The translations under genes were made by a program, and so were the position numbers. A stretch of DNA of 64,000 bases from Bacteroidota bacterium (lineage in GTDB: Bacteria > Bacteroidota > Bacteroidia > Chitinophagales > Chitinophagaceae). Shown in pieces: positions 37,539-47,090 of the stretch. Numbering within the stretch: the first letter of the stretch is position 1; each line of letters opens with the position of its first letter. A model generated the notes under the pieces. The model made no database searches and was not told the origin of the DNA. It saw only the letters and a program-made list of their open reading frames with translations. The stretch covers positions 213,918 to 277,917 of the forward strand of contig JAFEAF010000010.1 in NCBI GenBank assembly GCA_018266555.1, read 5' to 3'.

Positions 37539-37988
37539 CTATAGTTGTTTTTTCATTTTTGGTAGTAAGTATTCAAGTTTTGGCCCTAGTGTAAATTTTA
37601 TTTTTTTCCATTGGTTTTCTACCTCTTTGAAGATCGTTTTTTCTCTAGAGATTTCTTCTTTTGAAATGCGATTTATTATTTCATTTAAGCTACTATCACC
37701 AAGAAAGAAATTTTTCATATTTCGCTTTTCTAACTCAATGAATTTTATTCTTTGATCGTATGTTTCTTTCAGATAAATATGCTTCACGGTGATTTTTCTA
37801 TCCAAATTTCCACGCCTGTAAACTCTGCCTTTTCCCTGGTCAATTACAGCAGGATTGTAATGACCATCAAAATGAATAATAGTATCACTAAAATTGTCAA
37901 AATCCAATCCTTCGTTTCCAACTTGACTTACAAGAAATATTATTCGATCATCGGTCTCCAGGTTTCTTTGTTTACAATTTATTACCGG
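37539..37988 (-). pseudogene. C-terminal remnant of a Snf2/SF2 helicase
   Basis: The open stretch after a stop at 37989-37991 encodes about 149 residues with no proper start. It shows helicase motif V (FLVSQVGNEGLDF) and motif VI (HYNPAVIDQGKGRVYRRG), the end of a Snf2-type ATPase C-lobe, then a charged helical tail. The N-terminal ATPase lobe with Walker motifs is missing upstream, where unrelated sequence and SulP follow. It is a decayed gene, perhaps from a restriction or other defence locus. Confidence 0.75.
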
Positions 37989-38112
37989 TCAAAAGCCTGT
38001 AATAAAAAATTTCTGTTCCCGGTTATGCATGATAGAAATCCTGAAATAACTGTTTGTAAAAGGCCTTAACTATTTTCTGAATAAAAATGAAAGGTAAGTA
38101 TTACCATAATCT

Positions 38113-38141
38113 ATGTTGTGCAACATTGACCCATGTTGTGC
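38113..38141. repeat. Palindrome plus direct repeat between helicase remnant and SulP gene
   Basis: ATGTTGTGCAACAT (38113-38126) is a palindrome with a 2-nt centre, and its first nine bases recur at 38133-38141. It lies 19 bp beyond the SulP stop, and may mark a recombination scar or a weak terminator. Confidence 0.4.
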
Positions 38142-38159
38142 GCTGTCTTTATCATAACG

Positions 38160-39710
38160 TCAATGCACTGCTGTAACACTTACTTTGTTTATACCCTTCA
38201 AGTTCAATTTTATGTTCCTGTCTTTTGCTTTGTTGTCGTATTGACTAATAATTTCCAATATGTCGTAGTCAATAAAATTACATTCACTGCCATCAATGGT
38301 CAAGACGCTATTTTCAGGTACATCGTCTAATGTCTTTCGTAGGTTTACCTTATTGAGAAAGGTTACGTTACTATTGAGTTTTATTAAGTAAGTGTCAAGG
38401 CCATTTTCGATTGTCTCAGTTATTTTATATTCTGCTTTGAAGTTATTGCGAATAATATAATATATAGAAATGATGAACCCAACACTTACTCCAATAAGTA
38501 GGTCAGTCAAAAGGATGGCAAAAATGGTAATCATAAAAGGGAGAAACTGTTTCAGTCCCAAACTCCACATATTTCGAAATAGCTTTGGTTTAGCCAGGTT
38601 ATAACCGGTTACAATGAGAATAGCTGAAAGTGAGGCGTATGGAATTTTATTCAGCAAGAAGGGAATAAATAATACAGATAGTAGCAAAAACAGCCCATGA
38701 GTAAATGCGGAAAGTTTTGTCCTTGCACCAGCGTCAACATTAGCTGAACCTCTGACAATTACTGCTGTAATGGGAATGGCACCCAAAAACCCACAAGTCA
38801 TGTTCCCGATACCTTGCGCAACTAACTCACGATTTACAGGGGTTATCCTGTTTCGCCTGTCTAATTTATCAATGGCTTCTATGCAAAGTAAAGTTTCAAG
38901 TGTTGCAAGCAAACCTATTGTCAAACCCTCTCTCAAAAGACCATTTGATGTAAAAAGCTTTGTAAAATCAGGGAATGTAATGTTTGAAAATACATCTGAT
39001 GGAATATTAACCAATTGTGTTGATTTGAGAGAAAATCCGGAAGAAAGGTTGGTAAATACAATGTTAGCAAGTATGCCAATCACTACAACTAGCAGGGGGG
39101 CAGGGAGTATTTTAAGTTTGCTTGCGAAAGGTCGCTGAAGCAATGCCATAACAATTATAGAAATAGCGGTAATAAATATTGCGCCTCTTGTTACGTGCTG
39201 ATTGAAATCTTTTAAGTTCCCGGTAAAATGATCAGTAGAAAATAATTTTAAAATACCACCTGCCCAAAAATCGGGTTGGTCGTAGCCTAATGCCACAGGA
39301 GTTTGTTTAGAAATAAGAATAATGCCTATTGCTGCCAGCATTCCTTTAATAACCGAAGATGGAAAATAATTTGCAATAACACCAAGTTTTAGCAGTCCGA
39401 GAATAACTTGAAACAACCCTGCAATAATTACTGCAAGGAGAAATATTTTATAGTCGCCATGTGAAAGGATGGATGCGGCTACTACTGAAGTCAAGCCCGC
39501 AGCAGGACCTGAAACAGCTAATTGCGAACCACTGATAAGGGAAACAACAAAACCACCGATGATGCCTGAAAGTATTCCTGAATAAAGAGGCGCACCCGAA
39601 GCCAAGGCAATTCCCAGACAAAGCGGAAGTGCAACAAGAAAAACCGAAAGCCCGGCTGGCAAATCATATTTGAGCCAAATAATTCTATAATACTTAATCG
39701 TTCTTTTCAA
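38160..39710 (-). CDS. SulP-family anion transporter with STAS domain
   Basis: 516 aa. About 12 hydrophobic segments follow the SulP signature near the N-terminus (YDLPAGLSVFLVALPLCLGI, LYSGILSGIIGG, SGPAAGLT). The C-terminal 90 residues form a STAS-like domain (FLNKVNLRKTLDDVPENSVLTIDG). SulP proteins carry sulfate, bicarbonate or other anions; in Bacteroidota many are linked to carbonic anhydrase, but none is adjacent here. The gene is intact although its neighbours on both sides are decayed or repetitive. Confidence 0.9.
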   Translation of the reverse strand: MKRTIKYYRIIWLKYDLPAGLSVFLVALPLCLGIALASGAPLYSGILSGIIGGFVVSLISGSQLAVSGPAAGLTSVVAASILSHGDYKIFLLAVIIAGLFQVILGLLKLGVIANYFPSSVIKGMLAAIGIILISKQTPVALGYDQPDFWAGGILKLFSTDHFTGNLKDFNQHVTRGAIFITAISIIVMALLQRPFASKLKILPAPLLVVVIGILANIVFTNLSSGFSLKSTQLVNIPSDVFSNITFPDFTKLFTSNGLLREGLTIGLLATLETLLCIEAIDKLDRRNRITPVNRELVAQGIGNMTCGFLGAIPITAVIVRGSANVDAGARTKLSAFTHGLFLLLSVLFIPFLLNKIPYASLSAILIVTGYNLAKPKLFRNMWSLGLKQFLPFMITIFAILLTDLLIGVSVGFIISIYYIIRNNFKAEYKITETIENGLDTYLIKLNSNVTFLNKVNLRKTLDDVPENSVLTIDGSECNFIDYDILEIISQYDNKAKDRNIKLNLKGINKVSVTAVH

Positions 39711-39744
39711 TTTCTGTCAAAATATTTTGTTCGTTCAAAGGTAA

Positions 39745-39758
39745 AAAGTTCAAAGTTC
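39745..39758. repeat. Period-7 direct repeat (AAAGTTC)2
   Basis: Two perfect heptads in the leader of the SulP gene. Same period as the heptad repeats at 13362-13431, argC and argH, but a different sequence. Confidence 0.5.
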
Positions 39759-39780
39759 ACAATCTCGCCATTTTTTCCCA

Positions 39781-40058
39781 GCAACGTCTCCCGTCAAGCC
39801 TTGTGAGATGGCCGGGGACGTTGCGTAGTGTCATCTACTCCTTTCAATTTTTACAAACACTACATCTTCCATTTCCCAAAATTTTGCAGAACTGTGCAGG
39901 TAATGGCGGCAGCCATTGATAGCAAGTGAAGGTGACAAAGAATGTACCGAATGAATAAGGAACAATCTGTTTGGTTGGCATTGCATAAAGTTAATGAGAT
40001 CTATAAACATACACGCAACGTCCAGGCTGGCACACAATTCCCTGCATGAAGACGTTGC
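39781..40058. mobile_element. Internally deleted RAYT element 1
   Basis: The left hairpin is 39781-39824 (GCAACGTC to GACGTTGC) and the right hairpin 40015-40058. Between them lie only the two ends of the transposase gene: its 3' part (complement of the last codons) joined to its first 23 codons. Compared with the full element at 41962-42685 it lacks 42 bp (42061-42102) and about 0.4 kb (42127-42532). It is a non-autonomous, MITE-like derivative. Confidence 0.85.
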
Positions 40059-40067
40059 TGGGAAGGA

Positions 40068-40147
40068 GTAGTGTCATCTACTACTTTCATTTTTTACAAA
40101 TACCACATCTTCCATTTCCCAAACATTTGTTACCGGGTATATGCCCT
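40068..40147. repeat. 80-bp copy of the transposase 3' end
   Basis: Identical over 80 bp to 42006-42085, the left subterminal part and last codons of the RAYT gene. It includes bases deleted from elements 1 and 2, so it derives from a longer copy. It joins element 1 to the left hairpin of element 2. Confidence 0.8.
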
Positions 40148-40154
40148 TTTTCCC

Positions 40155-40433
40155 GACAACGTCTCCCGCCAAGCCTTGTGAGATGGCCGGGGACGTTGCG
40201 TAGTGTCATCTACTCCTTTCAATTTTTACAAACACTACATCTTCCATTTCCCAAAATTTTGTAGAACTGTGCAGGTAATGGCGGCAGCCATTGATAGCAA
40301 GTGAAGGTGACAAAGAATGTACCGAATGAATAAGGAACAATCTGTTTGGTGGGCATTGCATAAAGTTAATGAGATCTATAAACATTCACGCAACGTCCCG
40401 GCTGGCACACAATTCCCTGCATGGAGACGTTGC
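40155..40433. mobile_element. Internally deleted RAYT element 2
   Basis: The left hairpin is 40155-40199 (first arm has a one-base change) and the right hairpin 40390-40433. It has the same two internal deletions as element 1 but differs from it by scattered single bases, so the two descend from one deleted ancestor and then diverged. Confidence 0.85.
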
Positions 40434-40440
40434 TGGGAAG

Positions 40441-40588
40441 GATAGCAAGTGAAGGTGACAAAGAATGTACCGAATGAATAAGGAACAATCTGTTTGGTTG
40501 GCATTGCATAAAGTTAATGAGATCTATAAACATACACGCAACGTCCCGGCTGGCACACAATTCCCTGCATGGAGACATTGCTGGGAAG
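40441..40588. repeat. 148-bp half copy of RAYT right end (H1)
   Basis: Directly repeats 40293-40440: the first codons of the transposase (complement strand) plus a right-end hairpin (40538-40581). It follows element 2 head to tail with no spacer, as in tandem duplication. Confidence 0.85.
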
Positions 40589-40613
40589 GAGGATTTCGCT
40601 TCGGTCGTCATGC

Positions 40614-41708
40614 TCATTGTGTCAAATGTTTTTGGTCGTTCAAGTTTAGCAAATAACTTGCAATTGCTTCTGTCTCCGCATTTGTGAACATTGGCTTGAA
40701 ATATTTGATATAACCAAGAAGTTCATTAACTGTTAAGATTTTGACATATTGAAATTCCTCGTTTGGTTTTGAGTTTGTTAATACAATCAGGTTTTTCACT
40801 GGTATTTTTCTGTCTCCCCAATGATGTTGTTTAAGTCTTACTCTGTCGCTTGATATATCTCCTGTTAGTATTTTAAATAGAACAAAGTTTGTTCGTTTTA
40901 TTTGTTGAACTGGGGAACGTAAATCCAAACTCGCTAATGATTTTTCACTCCAATTTTTTGTCTCAATAAGAAAAATGCCCGAAGGTGTAATAAGCAAATG
41001 GTCAATCTGAATTGATTTGATGTAGTCTTTTTCTTGGCGATTATAAATAGCAGGATGAAAACTGAGATAAAAGTCGTTTATCAAAATATTATCGTCTGAT
41101 AAGTTTTCCAATTCTTTTACAACTTTATGTTCACCTATCGCTCCGTAAATTGAATTATTTACTTCATCTATTACACTACGTTTATTCTCAAGCTTGTTTA
41201 TATCGGTTAAACAGCTTTCGTTAACTGCGTCCCTAAAATGTGAAGTAATAAATTGATGGCGATTAGTTTTATATTGGTATTGGTCAACCAAGTTACTGAC
41301 TGCATAACTAACCTTGTTGTCCAAATTGAGTTCTAAACATTGAAGCTTCTTTTTTAATGACGACCGCTTTATAAAGTTGATAAGTTTCTGAATAAAATTC
41401 GAACTAGTTGAAGTGGATAAGCTGCTTAGCTTTAGCGTTAACTCTTCAATCTCACTGCGGAAACTATTTTCAAAATGTGTTTTGTCTGCTTTAATAGCAT
41501 TGTCTAATTGTGAAATTTCAGCATTAAGAGCGATTTTTTCATTTTCTATCAGTTGTTCATGGTTTGAAATAATTTGCTGTCTTAAAGTTGAAAAGTTTTT
41601 TTGAAAATTTATTACCTCGTTTATAGAATTGAAGTCATTTATGTTGTGTCGCCACAAATGTGTTTTTACCGTTGTTAAACAGCCAACAGAGTTATAAACT
41701 TTGCACAT
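40614..41708 (-). CDS. NERD-domain protein
   Basis: 364 aa. Residues about 25-190 are helical and coiled-coil-like with many Lys, Glu and Asn. The C-terminal half is a nuclease-related domain: GAIGEHKVVKELE, then SIQIDHLLITPSGIFLIETKNW, where the Asp and the Glu-x-Lys form the restriction-endonuclease-like core. There are no membrane segments. NERD proteins are linked to DNA processing and often to defence regions. It is enclosed by RAYT copies on both sides, with only 25 bp between its stop and the half copy H1. Confidence 0.85.
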   Translation of the reverse strand: MCKVYNSVGCLTTVKTHLWRHNINDFNSINEVINFQKNFSTLRQQIISNHEQLIENEKIALNAEISQLDNAIKADKTHFENSFRSEIEELTLKLSSLSTSTSSNFIQKLINFIKRSSLKKKLQCLELNLDNKVSYAVSNLVDQYQYKTNRHQFITSHFRDAVNESCLTDINKLENKRSVIDEVNNSIYGAIGEHKVVKELENLSDDNILINDFYLSFHPAIYNRQEKDYIKSIQIDHLLITPSGIFLIETKNWSEKSLASLDLRSPVQQIKRTNFVLFKILTGDISSDRVRLKQHHWGDRKIPVKNLIVLTNSKPNEEFQYVKILTVNELLGYIKYFKPMFTNAETEAIASYLLNLNDQKHLTQ

Positions 41709-41764
41709 TTTTCTTTGTCAATATTTTGAAGGTTGTGTCCCGAACTTATTGTTGCCAACGTTTT

Positions 41765-41876
41765 AGGTATTGCCGAAGGCGGGGATTTTTAGCACAAAAG
41801 TTCAATCGAAGAACGAATGTTGAACCTTGCACAAATGTCCAATCGAAGCCGTTCAGTCCCGCTTTTGGCAATACCT
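41765..41876. repeat. 112-bp element with 19-bp terminal inverted repeats
   Basis: AGGTATTGCCGAAGGCGGG (41765-41783) pairs along all 19 positions with 41858-41876 if two G-T pairs are allowed. The interior carries a direct repeat of CAATCGAAG. It has no coding frame, lies between the NERD gene and the RAYT element, and could be a small non-autonomous element or a structured RNA. Confidence 0.6.
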
Positions 41877-41961
41877 TGTGTCTGTTGCACAACTAAGATA
41901 CGCACAGTATGTGCATGAAGCAATAACGAGAATAATTTTTGTTGCATATAATTTTTTCCCG

Positions 41962-42685
41962 GCAACGTCTCCCGCCAAGCCTTGTGAGATGGCTGGGGAC
42001 GTTGTGTAGTGTCATCTACTACTTTCATTTTTTACAAATACCACATCTTCCATTTCCCAAACATTTGTTACCGGGTATATGCCCTGTTCTCCTGTTAAAT
42101 AAAATTTTGCAGAACTGTGCAGGTAACGCACAGGGCTTCTACATAAATTCCATTTACCTCTGCAAGGATTGTTATGAATATAATCCAATTTTTGATTTAT
42201 AAATTCCTTGCTGCGGCAATCCTTCCAGTCAAAAGATAATTCCCACACGGCATGTTGTTTATTATTCTGCTTTCTTTTATCTTCCACACCTTCAGCAAGT
42301 TTGTTCAATAATTCCATTTCATTATTTTGCTTTAAACGTTCTGTAATTTCATAAGCCATGAATCTTTTCCCGTTACCGATAGTAGTATTAATGCGCTGAC
42401 CCGTTTCAATAAAGCTAATCAGTACATGGACATGATTGGGCATGATGACATATCCGTTGATAAAATGCCCTTTGTTTTTCAAAACATTAAACCAGTTATA
42501 AATAGTATCGTAACCATTTACTTTTTCAATTAGCGGCAGCCATTGATAGCAAGTGAAGGTGACGAAGAATGTACCGAATGAATAAGGAACAATCTGTTTG
42601 GTTGGCATTGCATAAAGTTAATGAGATCTATAAACATTCACGCAACGTCCCGGCTGGCACACAATTCCCTGCATGGAGACATTGC
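41962..42685. mobile_element. Full-length RAYT element
   Basis: The left hairpin 41962-42005 (GCAACGTCTCCCGCC to GGGGACGTTGT) is followed by GTAG at 42006-42009, the transposase gene on the minus strand, and the right hairpin 42642-42685. The hairpins have imperfect inner stems, as REP sequences do. It is the only copy here with an intact transposase and the likely source of the deleted copies. Confidence 0.85.
42012..42608 (-). CDS. REP-associated tyrosine transposase (RAYT), Y1 HUH type
   Basis: 198 aa. The HUH motif is in MPNHVHVLI (His59 and His61) and the catalytic Tyr is Tyr143 in LDYIHNNP, both in the order typical of RAYTs, relatives of IS200/IS605 transposases. It nicks and joins single-stranded DNA at REP hairpins and is thought to spread REPs. 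The frame is intact. Its first codons and last codons are copied several times in the flanking array. Confidence 0.92.
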   Translation of the reverse strand: MPTKQIVPYSFGTFFVTFTCYQWLPLIEKVNGYDTIYNWFNVLKNKGHFINGYVIMPNHVHVLISFIETGQRINTTIGNGKRFMAYEITERLKQNNEMELLNKLAEGVEDKRKQNNKQHAVWELSFDWKDCRSKEFINQKLDYIHNNPCRGKWNLCRSPVRYLHSSAKFYLTGEQGIYPVTNVWEMEDVVFVKNESSR

Positions 42686-42692
42686 TGGGAAG

Positions 42693-42840
42693 GATAGCAA
42701 GTGAAGGTGACAAAGAATGTACCGAATGAATAAGGAACAATCTGTTTGGTTGGCATTGCATAAAGTTAATGAGATCTATAAACATTCATGCAACATCCCG
42801 GCTGGCACACAATTCCCTGCATGGAGACGTTGCTGGGAAG
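42693..42840. repeat. 148-bp half copy of RAYT right end (H2)
   Basis: Tandem repeat of 42545-42692 with a right-end hairpin at 42790-42833. The first hairpin arm has one change (GCAACATC). Confidence 0.85.
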
Positions 42841-42966
42841 GAATGTACCGAATGAATAAGGAACAATCTGTTTGGTGGGCATTGCATAAAGTTAATGAGA
42901 TCTATAAACATACACGCAACGTCCCGGCTGGCACACAATTCCCTGCATGGAGACGTTGCTGGGAAG
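42841..42966. repeat. 126-bp truncated half copy of RAYT right end (H3)
   Basis: Third tandem unit, lacking its first bases, ending in a perfect-armed hairpin at 42916-42959. The array stops here, 80 bp before the end of a lipoprotein gene. Confidence 0.82.
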
Positions 42967-43044
42967 GAAGAGCATAAAAACCTGACGACTTTTGTGTATC
43001 GTCCTAAAATAAGTTTACAGTTTTTAATCGGTAAAATTTCCGAA

Positions 43045-43572
43045 TTATTTGATTTTTTCCGCAATCAACTTTTCAAAAACTCCTGTTGACTGATATTCGG
43101 AAAGTATCAAATCTCTATTTACTTTATGATATGCGTCCCAAGATTGATATCTAACGTTAACTATGTTGACATTGATTGTCGTCTGTCCATCGGACTGTTT
43201 GACACGCACATTCCATTCGCCAGATACGTCTGCATATTTAGAAATCGGGGAATACTTTCTTGATCCAGGATCATAGATTTGGGGAATAACTATGAAAGCA
43301 GCAGGATCTTTCAACTTTCCTTCTTTAGTTTCAATGGTTGTTTGTAAAATGGCTCTATCAGAAGTAATCAATCCACTACTCTTATCAATAATTCGAATAG
43401 GCAATCCCTTTTGTGCAAAAAGGTCGATCAGTTTATCCCAGACATTTTCAAATGGCGAACTTGTTGTCAATACATAAGGCGGCTTAAGGTAAGACCCTTT
43501 AATTGGTATTGTTTTTACATTGCAGGCTGCTAAAAATAAAGCAGCAAAAAAGAGAATTAATAGATTTCTCAT
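43045..43572 (-). CDS. Hypothetical lipoprotein
   Basis: 175 aa. The N-terminus RNLLILFFAALFLAAC is a lipoprotein signal with the Cys at residue 16. The mature part is a small alpha/beta domain (SPFENVWDKLIDLFAQKGLPIRIID, SSGLITSDRA, then strands with WNVRVKQSDGQTTINVNI), reminiscent of outer-membrane lipoproteins of the BamC/DUF-type two-layer fold. I do not recognise a specific family. It ends next to the RAYT half-copy array and reads away from it. Confidence 0.72.
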   Translation of the reverse strand: MRNLLILFFAALFLAACNVKTIPIKGSYLKPPYVLTTSSPFENVWDKLIDLFAQKGLPIRIIDKSSGLITSDRAILQTTIETKEGKLKDPAAFIVIPQIYDPGSRKYSPISKYADVSGEWNVRVKQSDGQTTINVNIVNVRYQSWDAYHKVNRDLILSEYQSTGVFEKLIAEKIK

Positions 43573-43710
43573 AAGATGAAGATGATGATTTTAAAATGGC
43601 ATACAACACTCTAATATATGACATAAGACACAATGTTCAAAGAAATGTAATTATTGAAAATCAACAAATTGATATTATACATTTTGTATTGTTGTTAGTA
43701 CAATCCACCC

Positions 43711-45042
<1,332 letters not shown>

Positions 45043-45228
45043 GAGTATAATGTTTCAGGTTGCCTGTTACAGGTTTCCGGTATATTGATCCGGAAATTCG
45101 TTCCAGTTTTCTTAAACCCATTGAATGAACTTATTTATTTTTTTGCTCAAAACGTTATATTCTGATTTCAAACTTTAATATAACTTTCATATAAAGGGTC
45201 TTTCTTTAATCAGTAACCGGAAACAAAC

Positions 45229-46302
45229 TTATATAACTCCTTCCAATAACTGAATATACAATTCTATCCCTTCTTTTATTTCATCAAGATAAATATATTC
45301 ATCTGCCGAATGACTTCTTCCCGAATCTCCGGGACCCATCTTTAACGCAGGGAAAAACATCAAAGCCTTATCTGATGTAGTAGGGGATCCGTAATAATTT
45401 CTTCCTAATTGCAGCCCTGCTTTTACTAACGGGTGATCCAAGACGATAGAAGTGGAACGCAGCCGGAAACTTCTTGCCTTTACTTCACCTTGAATATTTT
45501 CTTTGATCACGGAAAACACTTCTTCAAAACTATATAATTCATTTACCCGGACATCAACAACAAATTTACATTGCGCCGGAACGACATTATGCGCTTTGTT
45601 ATCGGTTTCAATTACCGTCACATCCATATTCACAGGCCCAAGCAGTTCAGAAACTTTTGGGAACTTATACGATGTAAACCACTCTATATCTTTCATTGCT
45701 TTGTAAATAGCATTATCACCTTCTTTCCTTGCCGCATGTCCCGCTTTTCCTTTTGCCACCGCATCTAAAACCATCAGTCCTCTTTCTGCAACCGCCATCT
45801 GCATTTGTGTGGGTTCACCTACAATGGCACAGTCAATGGGCCCCAGCTGGTTTAATAAAACTTCAATGCCATTGGCTCCCGAAGTTTCTTCTTCTGCAGA
45901 TGCTGCGAGAATCAAATTATATTTCAGGTTTTCTTTTTCAAAAAAATATAAAAATGCAACGATCAGCGAAACCAAACACCCCCCGGCATCATTGCTTCCA
46001 AGCCCATATAATTTACCATTTTCAATAACAGGTTTAAAAGGATCTTTTGTGTATTGTGAATTTGGCTTTACGGTATCATGATGTGAATTCAATAACAACG
46101 TCGGCTTACTCTCATCAAAGTATTTATTTCTGGCCCATACATTATATAAATGTTTTTGTACCGGAATATTTTTTTCTTTAAAAAAATGCTCCAGAATCTC
46201 AGAAGTTTTATCCTCTTCTCTGCTGAATGAGGGAGTAGCAATCAATCTTTTTAATAAACCGATTGCTTCATTGTATAAGGTATTTATGATCTCAGGATTC
46301 AT
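45229..46302 (-). CDS. argE: M20 N-acyl amino acid deacylase, ArgE role
   Basis: 357 aa from ATG 46302; an upstream ATG at 46329 is also possible and would overlap argB more. M20 zinc motifs are complete: NSHHDTV, GLGSNDAGGC, SAEEETSG and the C-terminal HSADEYI. In this operon the carbamoyltransferase acts on acylated ornithine, so the enzyme most likely removes the acyl group from acetyl- or succinyl-citrulline, not from acetylornithine. The name argE is by pathway role. Confidence 0.82.
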   Translation of the reverse strand: MNPEIINTLYNEAIGLLKRLIATPSFSREEDKTSEILEHFFKEKNIPVQKHLYNVWARNKYFDESKPTLLLNSHHDTVKPNSQYTKDPFKPVIENGKLYGLGSNDAGGCLVSLIVAFLYFFEKENLKYNLILAASAEEETSGANGIEVLLNQLGPIDCAIVGEPTQMQMAVAERGLMVLDAVAKGKAGHAARKEGDNAIYKAMKDIEWFTSYKFPKVSELLGPVNMDVTVIETDNKAHNVVPAQCKFVVDVRVNELYSFEEVFSVIKENIQGEVKARSFRLRSTSIVLDHPLVKAGLQLGRNYYGSPTTSDKALMFFPALKMGPGDSGRSHSADEYIYLDEIKEGIELYIQLLEGVI

Positions 46303-47080
46303 TGCTGATAAGGGTTCCTTTTTTTCCATTAATTAACTGATCTAATTCTTCTGCTTTTCCTATTCTTACTATTTTTACTCCGCTGCTTAAGGCAGCAAAT
46401 GCATTGTCTAATTTAGGGATCATCCCTGCAAATATTTTCTTTTCTTCTTTCAATTGCCGGTATTTTTCTGTGGTGATGTTGTGAATAACGGATGACTCAT
46501 CATTTACATCCAGCATCACGCCATTCTTTTCAAAAGTATAGATCAATTCTACGTCATACAAACCACTTAGCGATTTTGCAATTTCCTGCGCAATGGTGTC
46601 GGCATTTGTATTGAGCAATTGTCCTTTTTTATCATGAGTGACCGGGCAAAACACGACAGAAATATTTTGCTCAATTAAATTTTGTAGTAAAGTTTTATTT
46701 ACAGAATCAATATCACCCACAAATCCATAATCAATAGAAGGATGGTTTCTTTTATGGGCAAGAATCACATTTCCGTCAGCGCCGCTTAATCCGATGGCAT
46801 TACAATTGAGTGATTGAAGTTGTGCAACGATGTTTTTATTGATATAGCCGGCATAGACCATTGAAACAACCTTCAGAGTTTCTGTATCGGTAATTCTTCT
46901 TCCTTCCACTATTTGCTGAGGTATGTTGAGTTGCTCAGCCAGTTGAGTTGCCAGTTTACCTCCCCCATGCACTAATATCTTCGGATTTTTAATGGAAGCA
47001 AAAGATTGTAAGAATGAGGAAAGCTTTTTTTCATCATCAATAATATTTCCTCCAATCTTAATAACAAATAGTTTGCTCAT
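46292..47080 (-). CDS. argB: Acetylglutamate kinase
   Basis: 262 aa. The amino-acid-kinase fold is clear: KIGGNIIDDEKKL (phosphate-binding Lys), VHGGGKLATQLAEQL and a SGADGNVILAH segment, then NTNADTIAQEIAKSL and GMIPKLDNAFAAL. It phosphorylates N-acyl-glutamate, the second step of arginine synthesis. No N-terminal extension for arginine inhibition is visible, so control may be mostly transcriptional. It overlaps the following gene by about 11 bp. Confidence 0.94.
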   Translation of the reverse strand: MSKLFVIKIGGNIIDDEKKLSSFLQSFASIKNPKILVHGGGKLATQLAEQLNIPQQIVEGRRITDTETLKVVSMVYAGYINKNIVAQLQSLNCNAIGLSGADGNVILAHKRNHPSIDYGFVGDIDSVNKTLLQNLIEQNISVVFCPVTHDKKGQLLNTNADTIAQEIAKSLSGLYDVELIYTFEKNGVMLDVNDESSVIHNITTEKYRQLKEEKKIFAGMIPKLDNAFAALSSGVKIVRIGKAEELDQLINGKKGTLISNES

Positions 47081-47090
47081 TCTGCATTTA

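Noticed and set aside
37752..38069. 105-codon plus-strand frame opposite the helicase remnant
   Set aside because: Low-complexity and antisense to clear helicase motifs V and VI.
39841..40617. Short frames of 60-80 codons across the RAYT copies
   Set aside because: They are pieces of the copied transposase ends and hairpins, not genes.
41765..41876. Integron attC site
   Set aside because: The arms fold well, but the conserved outer core sites (GTTRRRY/RYYYAAC) are not at the ends and no integrase is visible.
40293..42966. Repeats read as a CRISPR array
   Set aside because: Units are 148 bp with no short spacers, include transposase codons and REP hairpins, and no cas gene is near.
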